From NCBI RefSeq assembly GCF_000237925.1, contig NC_031500.1, forward strand, positions 14,347,753 through 14,411,752: a stretch of DNA of 64,000 bases, in the 5' to 3' direction. How positions within the stretch are numbered: the first letter of the stretch is position 1; each line of letters starts with the position of its first letter. The DNA is from Schistosoma mansoni (taxonomy: Eukaryota > Platyhelminthes > Trematoda > Strigeidida > Schistosomatidae). The position numbers and the translations under genes were made by a program. The notes beneath the pieces are model-generated. The model was given only the letters and a program-made list of their open reading frames with translations. It had not been told where the DNA came from and did not search any database. Shown in pieces: positions 22,656 through 34,822 of the stretch.

Positions 22656-23559
22656 TCCTTGAACTAGTCGGTTTATTCCATGTTAGGTAAATCGCAAATT
22701 CACTGTTAAGTAATCAACAAGTTGTTACTTCAGTATATCATGAGTATTAAATGAACTCTCAGTTCTTCATTGGTCTACAAGGTTGCCAAATATAGTATGT
22801 ATCAATCAGTAAAGCATCTTCCTTGTATAATCTATTATTCAAAGTTCAATATTTATAATTCTTATACACTCCACCCTACAGTGATAACATTCGTCATTAA
22901 GGTGTACGTGGAAACTTGACGAATTAAACATGTCTGAAATTCGGACCCGGGTCACCCAGTTTTTACATTTAAGGGTGTTATCGCTACTAGGCTATTCAGA
23001 GCGCTATTGATCTCCTTCAGGAAGAAGATATCTACGTCCGTTGGTTACTTTTTTAATTGAATTCTGTTGATCTGTTGTTATTCGAAGATAATATTGGTCA
23101 CCATTAAATAGTCAGTCTATAAATTTCAGATATTGATGATAAACTCAAATTTCTAGATGTACTTTTTTGGATCGTATTAAATTTGACAGTCGGACACTTA
23201 GGCTTCCTGTTATTATCTTTTATGATTTAATATAAAAGATACCAGTCAGCTCATGAATAAGAATATGTCCTCTGGGATTGATTAATTCGGTCGTGTTGAT
23301 ATAGTGATATGAGGCTAAATATTAAATGAGAACAGCATGTTTGTGATATCAATAACGTGAATTGTATCAGTTATCTTAAAAATTTTATCAAGTACACATA
23401 AGTCGTTTCCATTGTTCTTAATATTTAATCGCTTAAGTGTACACCTCGATCACGTGAATCTATGAACTGTACAATGTCATTTTCAATCTACGGACTTTAT
23501 AGTGTGGTAGAAATACTTTGAATGCAATTGTGTTTTATAGCTGTGGTCGAATGTTAATC
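22656..23559. other. Intergenic AT-rich DNA
   Basis: Nothing recognisable. Confidence 0.5.
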
Positions 23560-23860
23560 ATAAGCAACGCATATACTAGCGCGTATGTTCATCAGTTCAA
23601 GATCTTGAAGAAGACTGTTTCTGCTTCATTGCAACCGACTTTGAGCCTTGTCAATTAAAGTCTCCAAACATTGATCCCAGTAGTTTCTCAGACCATAATC
23701 AAGTAATCTACACCTACCAACATGACTTAGTTCAACTGCCAATGACATCATGAACTGTTGCTACTTCTTGGTTTGTTCATACCTATCTTTCATCCAACTT
23801 ACATTAGCAAATATCACCTATTAAGATAGGCAATGGTTGATGTATCTTAATGGTCTTGCC
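23560..23860 (-). pseudogene. Highly decayed RTE family A C-terminus
   Basis: The plus-strand text follows 19497-19740 in order (TCTACACCTACCAACAT, CAACTGCCAATGACATCATG and others) with many substitutions and indels. It is the minus-strand C-terminal block of the same family, much older than the copies at 17301 and 19255. Confidence 0.6.
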
Positions 23861-24939
23861 TTATTTATTAAAATTGTTAGTAGGTTTTGTGTAAAACGAA
23901 TAACATAGTTTCCTGGTTAGTATTTTATTTCTAGTCGAATTGATTCTTAGGTGTAGATTGATTAAGTTTTGGCTCATACGTTTAGTCGTTCTAAAGTGAA
24001 CTATTAGATCATAGGCTTAAACTATATTCTACCTACCAAATAATTTCAGTAACTTTTACGTAATAAATGTTATATGATCAAATATCTTTACACCCTAACC
24101 AAATTTAGTTTCAAACGAATCAAATAAGTTTGTCCTTATTACCTCCAATTATCTTGAGGCAGTTGAATACTTGTTTCTAAACTGATTAGATGTACTAAGT
24201 GAACTTATAATAAGAGAACGAGTGGATTATGCTTAATCACTTCAACCAATAATGGCTAACCACTAGTCTAACGTATTCAAAGGAACAGTTTTTGGTAAGA
24301 GAAAATCAATTGGTTTATCAAGTATAAGGATTCTAACCAACGTATGTGGAGATTTCGCAGTTAGAGATCAATCCCGTGTGAAGATGACGAAGACTCATTT
24401 ATTAACTAGGGTAAATGAAGGCAGATAAATGGAGAAAATCTTTTCAGCAATATCATTTAGTAGTATTGTACAATCATGTTTATTGGTATCATTACCAAGG
24501 TTTGACTTGATAATTTCAAATAAATTGAGCATTGGGTAGATTGTTTCGTGACTCAGTGGATGCCACTCCTTCAAAGAATAAATAAATAAAATTAAACTAA
24601 GTTTAAATAGTACAAACGAACAAAGCTAGAATATTAGATTGCATATTCTATGAAAAAGCGGCTTACACTGAGTCAGAAAATTTGGTTTTTCTAATCATGC
24701 TTATTGTTATCCAGCGGTATACGGTAAGATAAAGGGGTGCCTTGTCAGTAACAAAGTCATCAGAAGCGTTTAGGTATCCGGTACAAATTGCTTTATAGTC
24801 TTGAAAGTGGTAAAAAATAATTCAAGGAAGATGTATAGAACTGGACAACTATCTTATGCATTACTGTTCTTCAGAAAAGTAGTATCTTACAACTATTATC
24901 AATAAGACAGTTAAAGTCGGTTGAAGAAACAAAACTTGG
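23861..24939. other. Intergenic AT-rich DNA
   Basis: No gene or repeat was recognised. Confidence 0.5.
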
Positions 24940-24954
24940 TTTATGCGACAACTG

Positions 24955-25128
24955 AAAAATATATTTTCATAGTTGAATTCGCGAGTCAATTGAAGCTAGA
25001 CCACCAAGGAAAACCTGGAAGCACTGGACGGCCGTTTTGTCTTATTGTAAGACTCCTCAGCAGTGCACACCCACGACCTCACCTCGCGAAATTCGAACTA
25101 AATCTCCACAAAAACCCCTTCTGAAAAA
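24955..25128 (-). mobile_element. Hammerhead SINE, internally deleted copy
   Basis: Reading from 24955 the family tail and hammerhead are present, followed by part of the tRNA-like region. It then jumps to the outer terminus ACAAAAACCCCTTCTGA. On the minus strand the ribozyme has CUGAGGA and a stem II with compensating changes (GTCTT/AAGAC), but the conserved GAAA is AAAA. The core is therefore expected to be inactive. Confidence 0.75.
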
Positions 25129-25880
25129 TATATGAAATAATTCAAAAATATCATTGTTTTATTAATGTTGCCAAAGAATTATCCCATATCACTTAGTGTG
25201 GGTAGTCTGCAATGCCAAAAAATCAAGCTTCATAGCCAAGTCTCAATCGATCAGAGTGAAAAACCTACAAACTATTTTCCGACAATCACTATTCTATTGA
25301 TTTTCTGTCCAAATCGTGTATATAAGCACGTTATTTCGTTGTATCAAATGACCTATTCATCTGGCTAGTAGTCTTGTTTTCAGGTTTGGATCATTCAGGG
25401 GTTTAATTTAAGCAGCCTTCGATTGACCGCATCATATCATTACGTTCATCTGTTGATTAGCACATTATTCATCGATTACAATAATCGAAATTTTCGTCTT
25501 ATCAAATCATAAAGAACTTGCTTCCTAACAGTTCTATATCCTATTTTATAAATTGTTTTGATGTGTTCGTTCATATGTTTACCTTCCTTATAATCGTCAG
25601 GTAGGTAATCTTTCATATCTCGTTTCTATATTTTGTTTCACCCTTATTACACTTCGGCCATTACGTAATCTCGAGTTCTGATTGACTTCCAGTACCTCTG
25701 TTAAAGATGCAATAATTCTTTATACTATAGACCACCATTGTATATAAGAATAACTATGAATACAGTTGTCCAGTTCTAGTAGGTGATATCGAACATAATT
25801 CCTCTTCTTTGAAATAGTGTGAGGACAACTACCCTTTTCCACAATTCAATAAAAGTACAATATCTAACAATTTTCTCCTT
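25129..25880. other. Intergenic AT-rich DNA
   Basis: Nothing recognisable. Confidence 0.5.
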
Positions 25881-26073
25881 ATTTAGTAGGTGATTGCTAT
25901 ACATAGGAAGGTGACTTTCATTGAGGATTTCATTTCAGTCATATAAAGCTATCTATATATGTCTCCAGTGAACACACCACTTTAGCGCGTCCCAACATGC
26001 TAGAAGAAAAAAAGTTAATTAACTGAAAGCTAGAGCTGGGAATGAAATCTTCAGTGAAGATCACCTACTAAAT
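25881..26073. mobile_element. MITE-like element with 13-bp terminal inverted repeats
   Basis: ATTTAGTAGGTGA at 25881-25893 is exactly inverted at 26061-26073 (TCACCTACTAAAT). The 193-bp interior is non-coding and AT-rich. A related element with weaker termini is at 62052-62229; both have an AATCTTCAGTGA or AACTTCAGTGA phrase near the right end. No target-site duplication is obvious. Confidence 0.5.
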
Positions 26074-27589
26074 GACGAACAGAAAATCGCCCGAAAATGC
26101 TTGACGTGGAACACATATTGAAAATAAAAAAATAGATACGCTACAAGTTCATCGACCTGTATCCTATACCTTGAAGTGTCTTCTTTTTGTTTAGAAAATG
26201 ATAAGTAACTTGAGGAGTGTAAAGAAAATGAATAAATGGAAATAACTGGCAACAATATTTTAAAGTGCTGATGGCAATGTAATCACAATAAACAGATTCT
26301 CTCAGAGAGAGGAATATTTGTGATGATAGAAGCAACATTCATTGGTATCATTCTCTTTTCAAACACACTAACATTGGTTATTAAATCTAAGAAATCAAAA
26401 CTACTGCTTACTGATGTTTCTGACTGGTTATAGAGTTCTTGCAAATCATTTACCAATTACCTGGTAAAGTTAGTTATTCATATCAATTACTATGGAGAAA
26501 GGGATTATCTTTCATACATACCATACGTTTGTAGGATAGCATAACCAGTTAACTTTATGCGTTCGAGAGGTTACGGCGGATAAGTGATGTCACTTATCAT
26601 TTGATTAGTTGCATTGCTTTTAGTGGCTTCTCGAGTAAATTTTCTACACCCACAAGGACAATCCCCATACCTGTAAAAAGAACATCAATCCTAACTAAAT
26701 GATATTCTAAAAGATGAAGGTTTAATGTTGCCAACTCCAGATCCTCTCTGCTGACTAATACACAAACTATGTCTGCAGAAATCACTAAAAAAGCTTTTTA
26801 TGTCATGGTGAAAGCTTTGTTAACTTGTTTCCTTTTCTAAATAAACATATTCTACCTAGTTTCTTGGTAGAAATAAATATGACATATAATTAGCTTTATT
26901 TGGATAACTTTAGATTTGGACAAACGGAATGTTCAACAGATCAATAGTAGGGCACCTCATCAGCTCCCTCACCAGAAATATCTTCGACAGTCGTCTACAG
27001 GGCCAAAGAGCTGGGTTCAAAAGTAGAACAAATCAAAAATTTGTGTACTTCAGAGGCCTCAAAAACTAATTGGTTCAGGACTGACTCTTTGTTCAAGAAC
27101 AACACAGACTATCTCTCATTCTACCACGATCTTAATTCGTCTAATTTTTCAAACATGGTCATTACTTGTTGATATCATCATCGAATTTTTAATGTTTGTA
27201 GCTGCCATCTTCAGGCTTTCTGTTCCTCCCCCTATCTACGTTCTCATCAAGTGAACAATTATTTCCAGTTCCTTTAATCCATAGATTGTTTATGTCTTTC
27301 TTTAACCTTATAGATTGTCACGCAACCCACTGGTGGTACTTGAGGCTAAATTAAAATTTTTACGAAAACACACAGGTAAGGTTATTCTAAATATTAATGT
27401 ACTTGTTATAACTTTGAGATGAGGGCTTTGACTAAACACACTCATTAAACAGGTAGATATGACTATATTTTGATGAATAACCAAGAAAAATCATACATAA
27501 CTGAAATAAACAGAATGAAACAGCTGATTTTATATAAATGCTGCGTGTTACACTGAATACATATTACATTGACTTAAAACATGACCTAG
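26074..27589. other. Intergenic AT-rich DNA
   Basis: No gene or known repeat was recognised. Short frames at 26061-26338 are not supported by splice signals. Confidence 0.45.
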
Positions 27590-27889
27590 CGATAATACAA
27601 AATTTTCATAGTTGAAATCATGAGTCAATTGAAGATAGACCACCAAGGAAAACCTGGACGGCCGTTTCGTCCTATTGTGGGACTCCTCAGCAGTGCGCAT
27701 CCACGATCCCGACTCGCGGGATTCGGACCCAGGACCTACCAGTCTCGCGCCAGAGCACCTTACCGATAGACCATTGAGCCGGCATCCAACGGTGTTAATG
27801 TCTAACTTCAATGTCTAGCTTCAAATGACTCATGATTTCAACTATGAAAATACTGAAATCTTCACAAAACCCCTTCTGATCTATAATAC
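27590..27889 (-). mobile_element. Hammerhead tRNA-SINE foldback copy
   Basis: The left arm TTTTCATAGTTGAAATCATG is inverted at the right end (CATGATTTCAACTATGAAAA), and the right end continues to CACAAAACCCCTTCTGA. Inside, on the minus strand, are the tRNA-like region and a hammerhead with intact CUGAGGA (27690-27684) and GAAA. A seven-base deletion after the cleavage site leaves only about three stem I pairs, so activity is doubtful. Confidence 0.75.
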
Positions 27890-29064
27890 AAAATTGTAAT
27901 AAAGTTGGAGATAAGGTTTTCGTTAACTAAGTACTTATAAATGAAAAAAATCATTCGAAAATAACATCCCCTTTTTGAATTATAGTCGTAGAATTTTCTA
28001 TCTCTAATAGATGACTGATATCGCACAAGTAGAAAGAATATAGACTATTCTGCATCACTTGTAGTGATAATTGATGTAGATTGAGTTTGTTTGTAAGCCG
28101 TTTCGTTATTGTTCATACTTCACATAGTTTGATTTCATTTGTACAATTCTTGTCATATATATACAGAGAGATTCTTGTGGTTTGACCTACTTATTATTAT
28201 ACCGTCATTAGCATGATTGCATCATTTTTACGTATTTTAACTGTCATAAACATGTGTTAAATGGTAGTCGTCTATCAACATCTTGTTACCTGACAGGTTG
28301 ATAAAATGAGGTTAACATACAGTCCTGATTTTCAGAATTTCGAGTAAAATAGCTTTTCAAACCTACAAGTGACATTGTTTTCTTTGTCTGTGCTTGAAGA
28401 CAACTTATAATATAGATCATTTTGTCAAAAAATAAAGAGAAAACTACTCTTAGTTGAATACTTTATGGGTGAAGAAGAGTATAACTAAGTATTTGTGACG
28501 TTGGAAATTCTTATCCATAAAACGAGCATGTAGTGATATCTTTGGGTTGTATTATAATAATCTGTTTAAATTTCAATAAATAATGATCCTTATCGTCCAT
28601 TTTACTGTAAACAGTCTAGATGTCTTGAATACATACTACTAGTTGGTAAGCTTTCAGTACCTTTTATAAGATATTTCAGTTTATTGTAACATCATGTATA
28701 TGAATATAACTATATTGATGTTTATTTAATTAATAAAACCACAGTCAATGTGACCAATCTTTCGTTAGTTGCGACATCCACTTCATAAATTTTATGTGAC
28801 TCTAACTAGAAATTACATACATTCACCTTGAAAATCATTTTTAATAACGACTTTTGATTGTACAATGATTTATACAATTGCTGTGGATGACCACAAATTC
28901 AATCTTCACGGTGACCATTATACAATGAAATATTAAACTGTTTAAATTATTAAATGATCACATTGTTTCCAATTTAATGTTGTATAAGTTCATGTATGCA
29001 GTTAAACTATGTTTAATGCAAGAGCTAGTGATATTATTGATAATCTCAATTTTCCTGAGCAGAT
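27890..29064. other. Intergenic AT-rich DNA
   Basis: Nothing recognisable. Confidence 0.5.
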
Positions 29065-29600
29065 TTTATATTTATTTTTATTTGAACACATAAATATTGG
29101 TACAAGGAAGCACCAGATACATATGCGCCATACAAATCTCATTCGATTTACTTGAGGGCTGTGATACTGCCAAGATGCCCGAACTGAAGCAGGTGGTTTT
29201 CTTAGAGGCTCACACCCGGAGCCTTTGACCGAAAGATCTGATCCACAAGGCAGTGGAGCATCGTGAGGAGATGTAGTCCCATGGTAGCCGGTGACCAACG
29301 ATTGATTCATACGCCATTTGTTCCCTCAGGATATTGGAACCAGCCCATGTGCACCATTGGTTTGGGATGAGGGTTTTCCAACTCCACTAGGTGGACTCGC
29401 CTTGTCCATCAACCCGGTTAAAGCGCCGGACATTCGCTTTTCGTCCTCTCAATTTCGTTACTAACACCTCCGCCAAGAGAAGGTAGTGAGTAGAACTTTC
29501 CTGGTAGAGGCTATATATTCGCGTGGCCATGTGAGTGCATTTCGAGAGGGAAAGCGAATTTTTCCCACTCTCGACCGTATCAGGGCATTTGGGGGCAGAT
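29065..29600 (-). mobile_element. Short non-autonomous RTE derivative
   Basis: Minus-strand copy of the leader-plus-tail element. The 3' end (ATTTATGTGTTCAAATAAAAAT) is at about 29065-29090 and the leader hairpin at 29550-29572. This is the most diverged copy, yet the hairpin stem survives through wobble pairs. Confidence 0.8.
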
Positions 29601-30199
29601 TTCATAATTGTAACTGCAACCTATCAACCGAAAGCTATACAATCAAATCACTTTGTATGCTTTTTAATGATTGGACTAGGAAATGTATTGTACAACAGTA
29701 GTATTAAATCAAAAGACAAAAATACACAATTACGAAGATGTTGTTATCAAATTCATTGAAAATGAAAGACTATAAACTTAAAATAATTTAGCTATAAAAA
29801 TATAACTTGAAGAGTATCAGAACAGATTGAAAAAAGAGAGAAAAAAAAGCAACAAAGAACGAATGAAATTAAAGAAACGGTTACTGTTTTCTTTAGAAGC
29901 AAATGTTATTAACGATTATTCCTTGTGATTGACATAGAGTTAAGAAGAATGCATGTTAGAGATTATCACGAAATCAATAATATTATGACATATCAAGAAA
30001 AGTTTGTAAACATTAGAAAAATCGAAGTTTTAGCAATTCGTGTTTTGTTTTATTAAAATGAAGTAATCATTATTTTGTGTGGTGTACTATACTCATACTA
30101 TTGACAATTCAACTGTCAATTGTAAAATGAATTCAGTCATACATGTTTAGGTTCAATAAGCAAATAATAATAGATATTCTATAAGATGAATAGAATGTA
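29601..30199. other. Intergenic AT-rich DNA
   Basis: Nothing recognisable. Confidence 0.5.
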
Positions 30200-30320
30200 A
30201 CTAACTGAACGTTTCGTCCTTTTTTAGACGTGTCAACTAGAGTTGATGTTCATTGAAGTGTGCACGAACCAAGGACTCTTCACTTCAAACGCTCAATGCG
30301 TTTTCAACTGAGTCCATATA
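30200..30320 (-). mobile_element. Diverged tRNA/hammerhead SINE fragment
   Basis: On the minus strand a tRNA-like stretch with TTGGTTCGTGC is followed by CATCAACTCTAG and GGACGAAACG, the order of the Schistosoma alpha SINE. The CUGANGA half of the ribozyme is lost. Confidence 0.45.
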
Positions 30321-30364
30321 ACTAGTAACTCATTTCTGTAACAGCTATGTATTTTAAGCAAAGA

Positions 30365-30545
30365 TGGATAGTGGCTAGCAGTGGAATCCAGTTTGACGCG
30401 CGTTCCGTTCTATTCAGCTGGATGTAACCGCATCTCAGAGTCGATGTTCACTCTAGGACTCAAACCCAGTACCTTTCGCATCAAACGCCATCGCATTATC
30501 CACTCGGCCACTGAGTCCTGATAGTCACTTGCTTGTGCGATGGGG
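30365..30545 (-). mobile_element. Schistosoma alpha-type SINE with broken hammerhead
   Basis: On the minus strand there is a tRNA-like segment (TGGCCGAGTGGATAATGCG, then CTGGGTTTGAGTCC), then GACTCTGAGATGCGG and a ribozyme whose stem II and part of the core have been deleted, then CTGGATTCCACTGCTAGCC and CACTATCCATCT. It is a tRNA-derived element of the same family as 61151-61272. Confidence 0.7.
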
Positions 30546-31089
30546 TGAAGTTTAAATTAATTTAGTATTGTTTTTTCGAATCTTTCCATTGATGTCTTAG
30601 GACTGCAACTGGTCAGTCTTTAATTATGTTATGTATTCTATTCCAATTTTTAATGACTTTTAAGTTATCTTATTGTTGATTGATTGAAACCTAGTAAAAA
30701 AAATACCAACGCCAATAACCACTTCATACTGAATGACAGTTGATAATTCTGTCCCTTATAATTAATTCAAATGAAGTTTAAGAATTGACCTAATAATTAA
30801 AAATAACCAACCTAATCAGATAATCCATCTTAGTCGTTTTATCAATAAACTGGGATATCTTACAAAGAAAAAAAGGTAATTATCCTTGTTCAGCCAATTA
30901 CAATCAACTTTACAATAATATGACAAGTATGTTCGCACATTGATTGTGTAATTCGGTACTTTAATTGTTTTAATTGTGAAAGCAGCTCAAACCCCCTTTT
31001 GAAATTAATTACTGACAAATTTTTTTTCTTCTCAAAACACATACAGTGAACATTTTACTCGGATATTATATTGTTTAGTTACAAATATA
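30546..31089. other. Intergenic DNA
   Basis: A 50-base stretch near 30578-30630 (GGACTGCAACTGGTCAGTCT) is shared with 61066-61090, upstream of another alpha-type SINE. Otherwise nothing was recognised. Confidence 0.45.
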
Positions 31090-31415
31090 GATGGAGTTCT
31101 AGTGAGAAGCAGTGACCAGTGGAGTTCAGCCACATCTGGTGTGAGATAGGAACTCACTGAAGACAATTGGTGAACGATCGCTCAACTTCGTGGATTGGTT
31201 GAAGTTAGACATTAACACCGTTGGATGCCGGCCAGCTCAGTGGTTTATCGGTTAAGTGTTCTGGCGCGAGGCTGGTAGATTCTGGGTTCAAATCTCGCGA
31301 GGCAGGATCGTGGATATACACTGTTGAGGAGTCCCATAATAGGACGAAACGGCCGTCCAGTGTTTCCAGGTTTTTCATGATGGTCTAGCCTCATTCGACT
31401 CATGCTTCCAAATAT
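31090..31415 (+). mobile_element. Full-length hammerhead tRNA-SINE without inverted ends
   Basis: The order is: a head (AGTTCTAGTGAGAAGCAGTG onward), the GTTAGACATTAACACCG phrase, A-box CAGCTCAGTGG (about 31235), B-box GGGTTCAAATCTCG (about 31283), hammerhead, and tail ending in TTCGACTCATG. It shows the ordinary, non-foldback architecture. In the ribozyme the first core base is changed (UUGAGGA instead of CUGAGGA), which should inactivate it, although stem I is perfect (ACACTG/CAGTGT). Confidence 0.8.
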
Positions 31416-31728
31416 AGATTTTCTTTTTTTCCCTACTACTACTACTACTACAATTGTGTACAAAACCAAATTTCTGTTCACAATTCATATAAATGCTGTT
31501 AATTAATACTAATAAAAAAGGGAACAACATTAAAATACTGTTCTTTCTACATAAATATCTGTACACATTTCAATCATATATACATATATATGATTTGATT
31601 CACCATTGAGTAGTATAAGCAATTTCAAACAATATTTATAAATATGTACACAATTGAAATGAGATTCATAACAACAACAAAAAAATTCTATGAAAGCATA
31701 GCTATTTATCGGCATTCTTTTCTATTAC
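31416..31728. other. 3' flank of the TOX-like terminal exon
   Basis: AT-rich; probably includes the 3' untranslated region of the minus-strand gene. No clear poly(A) signal was chosen. Confidence 0.4.
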
Positions 31729-32094
31729 TTAAATGATCGAATCATTTTTAATACAATGATGATTTCTTAACCATCTATCAAATGCTTCATGACATGTACG
31801 TATAAGACATTCAGTTGAACAAAATAATCCATCTAATCGTGGATCATCTAAAACTGCTGGTTTTGTACATGGACAAGATGGTATGAAATTATTTTGATCA
31901 TGATTACTATTATTGGAATTACTATTATTATTATTATTAGGATAATGATGATTAGTAATAATCGTTGTATTATTGGTCAATGTATCGGATTTTAAAGGAA
32001 GGAATGTAGACAAAGGTAGATCATCATCTTCATCAATTGAATTTATATTATTATTTTCAATAATATCTGAATCATCAGATGAAGAGAATGAAGC
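31729..32094 (-). CDS. Terminal exon, TOX-like Cys-rich C-terminus
   Basis: On the minus strand a pyrimidine-rich tract ending in ATTTCAG is followed by an open frame of 121 codons, ending in TAA at 31731-31729. The exon is phase 0. It opens with an acidic Ser/Asp stretch, then Asn-rich low complexity, then a compact Cys cluster: Cys74, Cys76, Cys92, Cys96 and Cys101 in FCSTECLIRTCHEAFDRWL. The spacing and the FCS-x-EC-x4-C-x3-F-x2-W pattern match the C-terminal tail of TOX-family HMG-box nuclear proteins. The exon holds no HMG box and I found none in the window, so upstream exons must be missed or outside. Another Cys-rich protein remains possible. Confidence 0.6.
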   Translation of the reverse strand, partial: ASFSSSDDSDIIENNNINSIDEDDDLPLSTFLPLKSDTLTNNTTIITNHHYPNNNNNSNSNNSNHDQNNFIPSCPCTKPAVLDDPRLDGLFCSTECLIRTCHEAFDRWLRNHHCIKNDSII

Positions 32095-32654
32095 CTGAAA
32101 TATAAATAAAAATGTAGGATATGTGAGATACATTAATAGGTAAACCCAAAAAAAAAGAAACACTGAGCGGATGAATAAATATAGCGAAAATAAACTATCC
32201 GAATTAATTTGATATTAAACAAGTTCCACATATATACGTGCGAGTGTGTTTGAGAAATGTCCAGTCACAGAACTTTAGTTAGTCAGCTATAACGTAAGAC
32301 CAGGCACATATATGCATCGGTTCAAGTTGGTGTATTTCGAACTGGAGTATCCATATATTTACCTGATTAGTGATATGAAGCACATAACAAAGATAATTCA
32401 GGCGTTTATTCTATGCACCTCTTTCCACTAATAATGAACGCAAAGATCAGAAATATATTATTTTACAGTTAAGTTGATTGCAAACCGAGAAAGATGGTGT
32501 TTTAATTTGGATGGACGAAATCATAATAAATTTAAGACAATTAAACATTATCTAGGATTGATTCTGATTACAATGGTATTCTAAATCAATCATAATTATA
32601 TATTGCCTGAAGGTATTTGCAAAATTTTTATATTCTTAAATTTAAATCCTGAAT
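32095..32654. other. Probable intron of the TOX-like gene
   Basis: AT-rich; no exon was recognised. Confidence 0.45.
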
Positions 32655-32740
32655 TGGCCTTAGCTGAACCACCATTAAAAACCTGAAGGCACTAGAAAGC
32701 TGTTTTGTCCTGGCAAGGGACTCCTCAATAGCTCATGACT
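32655..32740 (-). mobile_element. Decayed hammerhead SINE fragment
   Basis: The tail and ribozyme region are recognisable (AAAAACCTGAAGGCACTAG; GGGACTCCTCAATAG). Both core motifs are mutated (UUGAGGA, and AAAA for GAAA). Confidence 0.6.
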
Positions 32741-33430
32741 TACAACTGTGAGCATCCTACAATCTCGACAAATGATTTTCACATTCATCAAATGTGTTGT
32801 ACTCAATACTTCTGATCATTTTCTTCAGTTGAATGCTTAGAACTACAGGTTTATTATTACTAAAGATCTCATTTTAAGCCGTAACTTTTAGTATGCATAT
32901 TTTTCATCCAGAAGATTCGGTTACACTACCACATTGGATGGGTTTATAGAAGACAGATATAGATAACTCAAGTGTATTCTAACCGATTTTATAAAAATAT
33001 GCAAGTCACTACACGTGGAATAGTAAATTACACATTCAAACATGAACCTGTGATTATAATCAGGTAGCTTGATAATGAAATATGTAAACATATTAAACAA
33101 TATATTTTGACCAAACTTTAAAACAAAACAAATATCATCATTGATACCATTGAAAAGCATATCAACTCAGATTGTTAGACAAATACAATTTTCATTAGAA
33201 ATTACAAATAAGGAGATAGGTGAAGGAGATGGAGTTGTACACATGAATAGTTGAATTCTGCAATAAAAACATATGGTGTTTACAGGAAAACTCAAAAGTC
33301 TGTTTATTGTATTTTTTAAGCGAAATGGATCAATTGAGTACAGTTTTGATTATTATACTTGACAACATCATTAACACTCAAATCACATCGGCAGAGTTAA
33401 AAACCAATCAATCTACAATTATTGCCATAT
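32741..33430. other. AT-rich non-coding DNA
   Basis: Nothing recognisable. Confidence 0.5.
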
Positions 33431-33433
33431 AAT

Positions 33434-33955
33434 TTATTATCAGAAGGGTTTTTGTGGAGATTTAGTATTTGCATAGTTGAAAGCATGAGTCAATTGAAGG
33501 TAGACAACCACGGAAAACCTAGAAGCACTGGACGGTAGTTTCGTCCCATTGTGGGACTCCTCAGCAGTGTTGCATTAGAACCGATAAACCACTGAGCCGG
33601 CCGGCATCCAACAGTGTTAATGTATAACTTCAACCAATCCACGAAGTTGAGCAACCGTTCACCAATTGTCTTCAGTGAGTTCCTATCTCGCACCAGATGT
33701 GGTTGAACTTGACTGGTCACTGCTTTTCACTAGAACTCCAGGAATTATCTCCTGAAGTCATTCATTAGTGAGCATATGATTATAATTAGAAGGAGTTTTT
33801 TGTGGAGATTTAGTATTTGCATAGTTGAAAGCATGAGTCAATCTCGCGAAGCGAGGTCGTGGATGCGCACTGCTGAGGAGTCCCACAATAGAACGAAACG
33901 GCCGTCCAATGCTTCCAGGTTTTCCTTGGTGGTCTAGCTTCAATATAATTTGTTG
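33434..33955. mobile_element. Two overlapping or nested hammerhead SINE copies
   Basis: The first copy (33434-33740) is in minus orientation, starts with TCAGAAGGGTTTTTGTGG, and carries the family head at its right side (CACTGAGCCGG, then GTTCCTATCTCGCACCAG). Its ribozyme lost one A of GAAA. A second terminus (AGAAGGAGTTTTTTGTGG) at 33790 starts a plus-orientation copy ending near 33945. Together they form a large imperfect inverted structure. Confidence 0.7.
33866..33912 (+). ncRNA. Hammerhead ribozyme, core motifs intact, weakened stems
   Basis: CUGAGGA at 33873-33879, GAAA at 33895-33898 and GUC at 33904-33906 are all present. Stem II has one mismatch (GUCC with GAAC) and stem I one mismatch (CACTG with CAATG), so any activity is likely reduced. 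Confidence 0.55.
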
Positions 33956-34631
33956 CTAGACTAATCTTATAAAAATCAGTTTTTATCACGTATTCAGATT
34001 AGGTTAGAATGGTAGTTGTTTTATTATTGTGAGTTGTCTGGACTTCGAAATGTGAACTAATGTGGGGATCTCGACTCAGAAGTCTGTAAGTATAATGATT
34101 TTTGTCACAACACTTTTTTGAGCGAAAGTTTGATCCCTGTAGACAATTGAAGTCTTCATAATTTTATTTGAAAATTAAATACAGTAATAAACAACAGTTA
34201 ATATGACGAGTGTATATCAGTATCACTCAACATGTGCTAACTTGAATTGATACATAGATGTACTACGTTCTATGTTTCATAAGACTGATTAATATATAAA
34301 TACCACCATAAGTATAATTATGAGCTGGGATTTTAGAAGTATGGATTGAAAATTCATATCAAGAAATGAAAAATCATACACCCTCAATCTTATCCTTTAG
34401 ATGACTACCGAAATGATGATTACTGTAAATAAAATAACTTTTTATTTTTAAAGGCGAGAAAAAGAAACACACTAAACAATATATGTTAACTGTAAAACTG
34501 GAATTAAGCAAAAAAATACTTTCGCTAATTAATACACAGTACACATATGAAAGAAATAAGGACTAAGTTTGAGTAGTGACAGTTGTATTATGTCGATCAG
34601 ATCTTAACCCTATGAACTAATAAGTCAGTTT
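33956..34631. other. AT-rich non-coding DNA
   Basis: Nothing recognisable. Confidence 0.5.
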
Positions 34632-34822
34632 TTGATTAAGTTTTGTTCCCCGAGCTGGATAGTTTGGTCGTGGAGTTTTCATCGTCCTTCTGAACGACAT
34701 CATCAACACAAACTTCGGGTACAAGTGAAGTGTTTGAATTACTCCACATGTGGTTCACAGCTTGTCCTGTTCATCAAAATCATCCACCTGAGCTACAAAT
34801 CTTCTCCACCATCTAATAAATC
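34632..34822 (+). repeat. Interspersed repeat family copy
   Basis: It reads TTTTGTTCCCCGAGCTGG through GACATCATCAACACAAAC to CCACCTGAGCTACAAATCTT. The same order is found at 61770-61965 and in part at 8495 (minus) and 63178. It is non-coding; class unknown. Confidence 0.65.
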
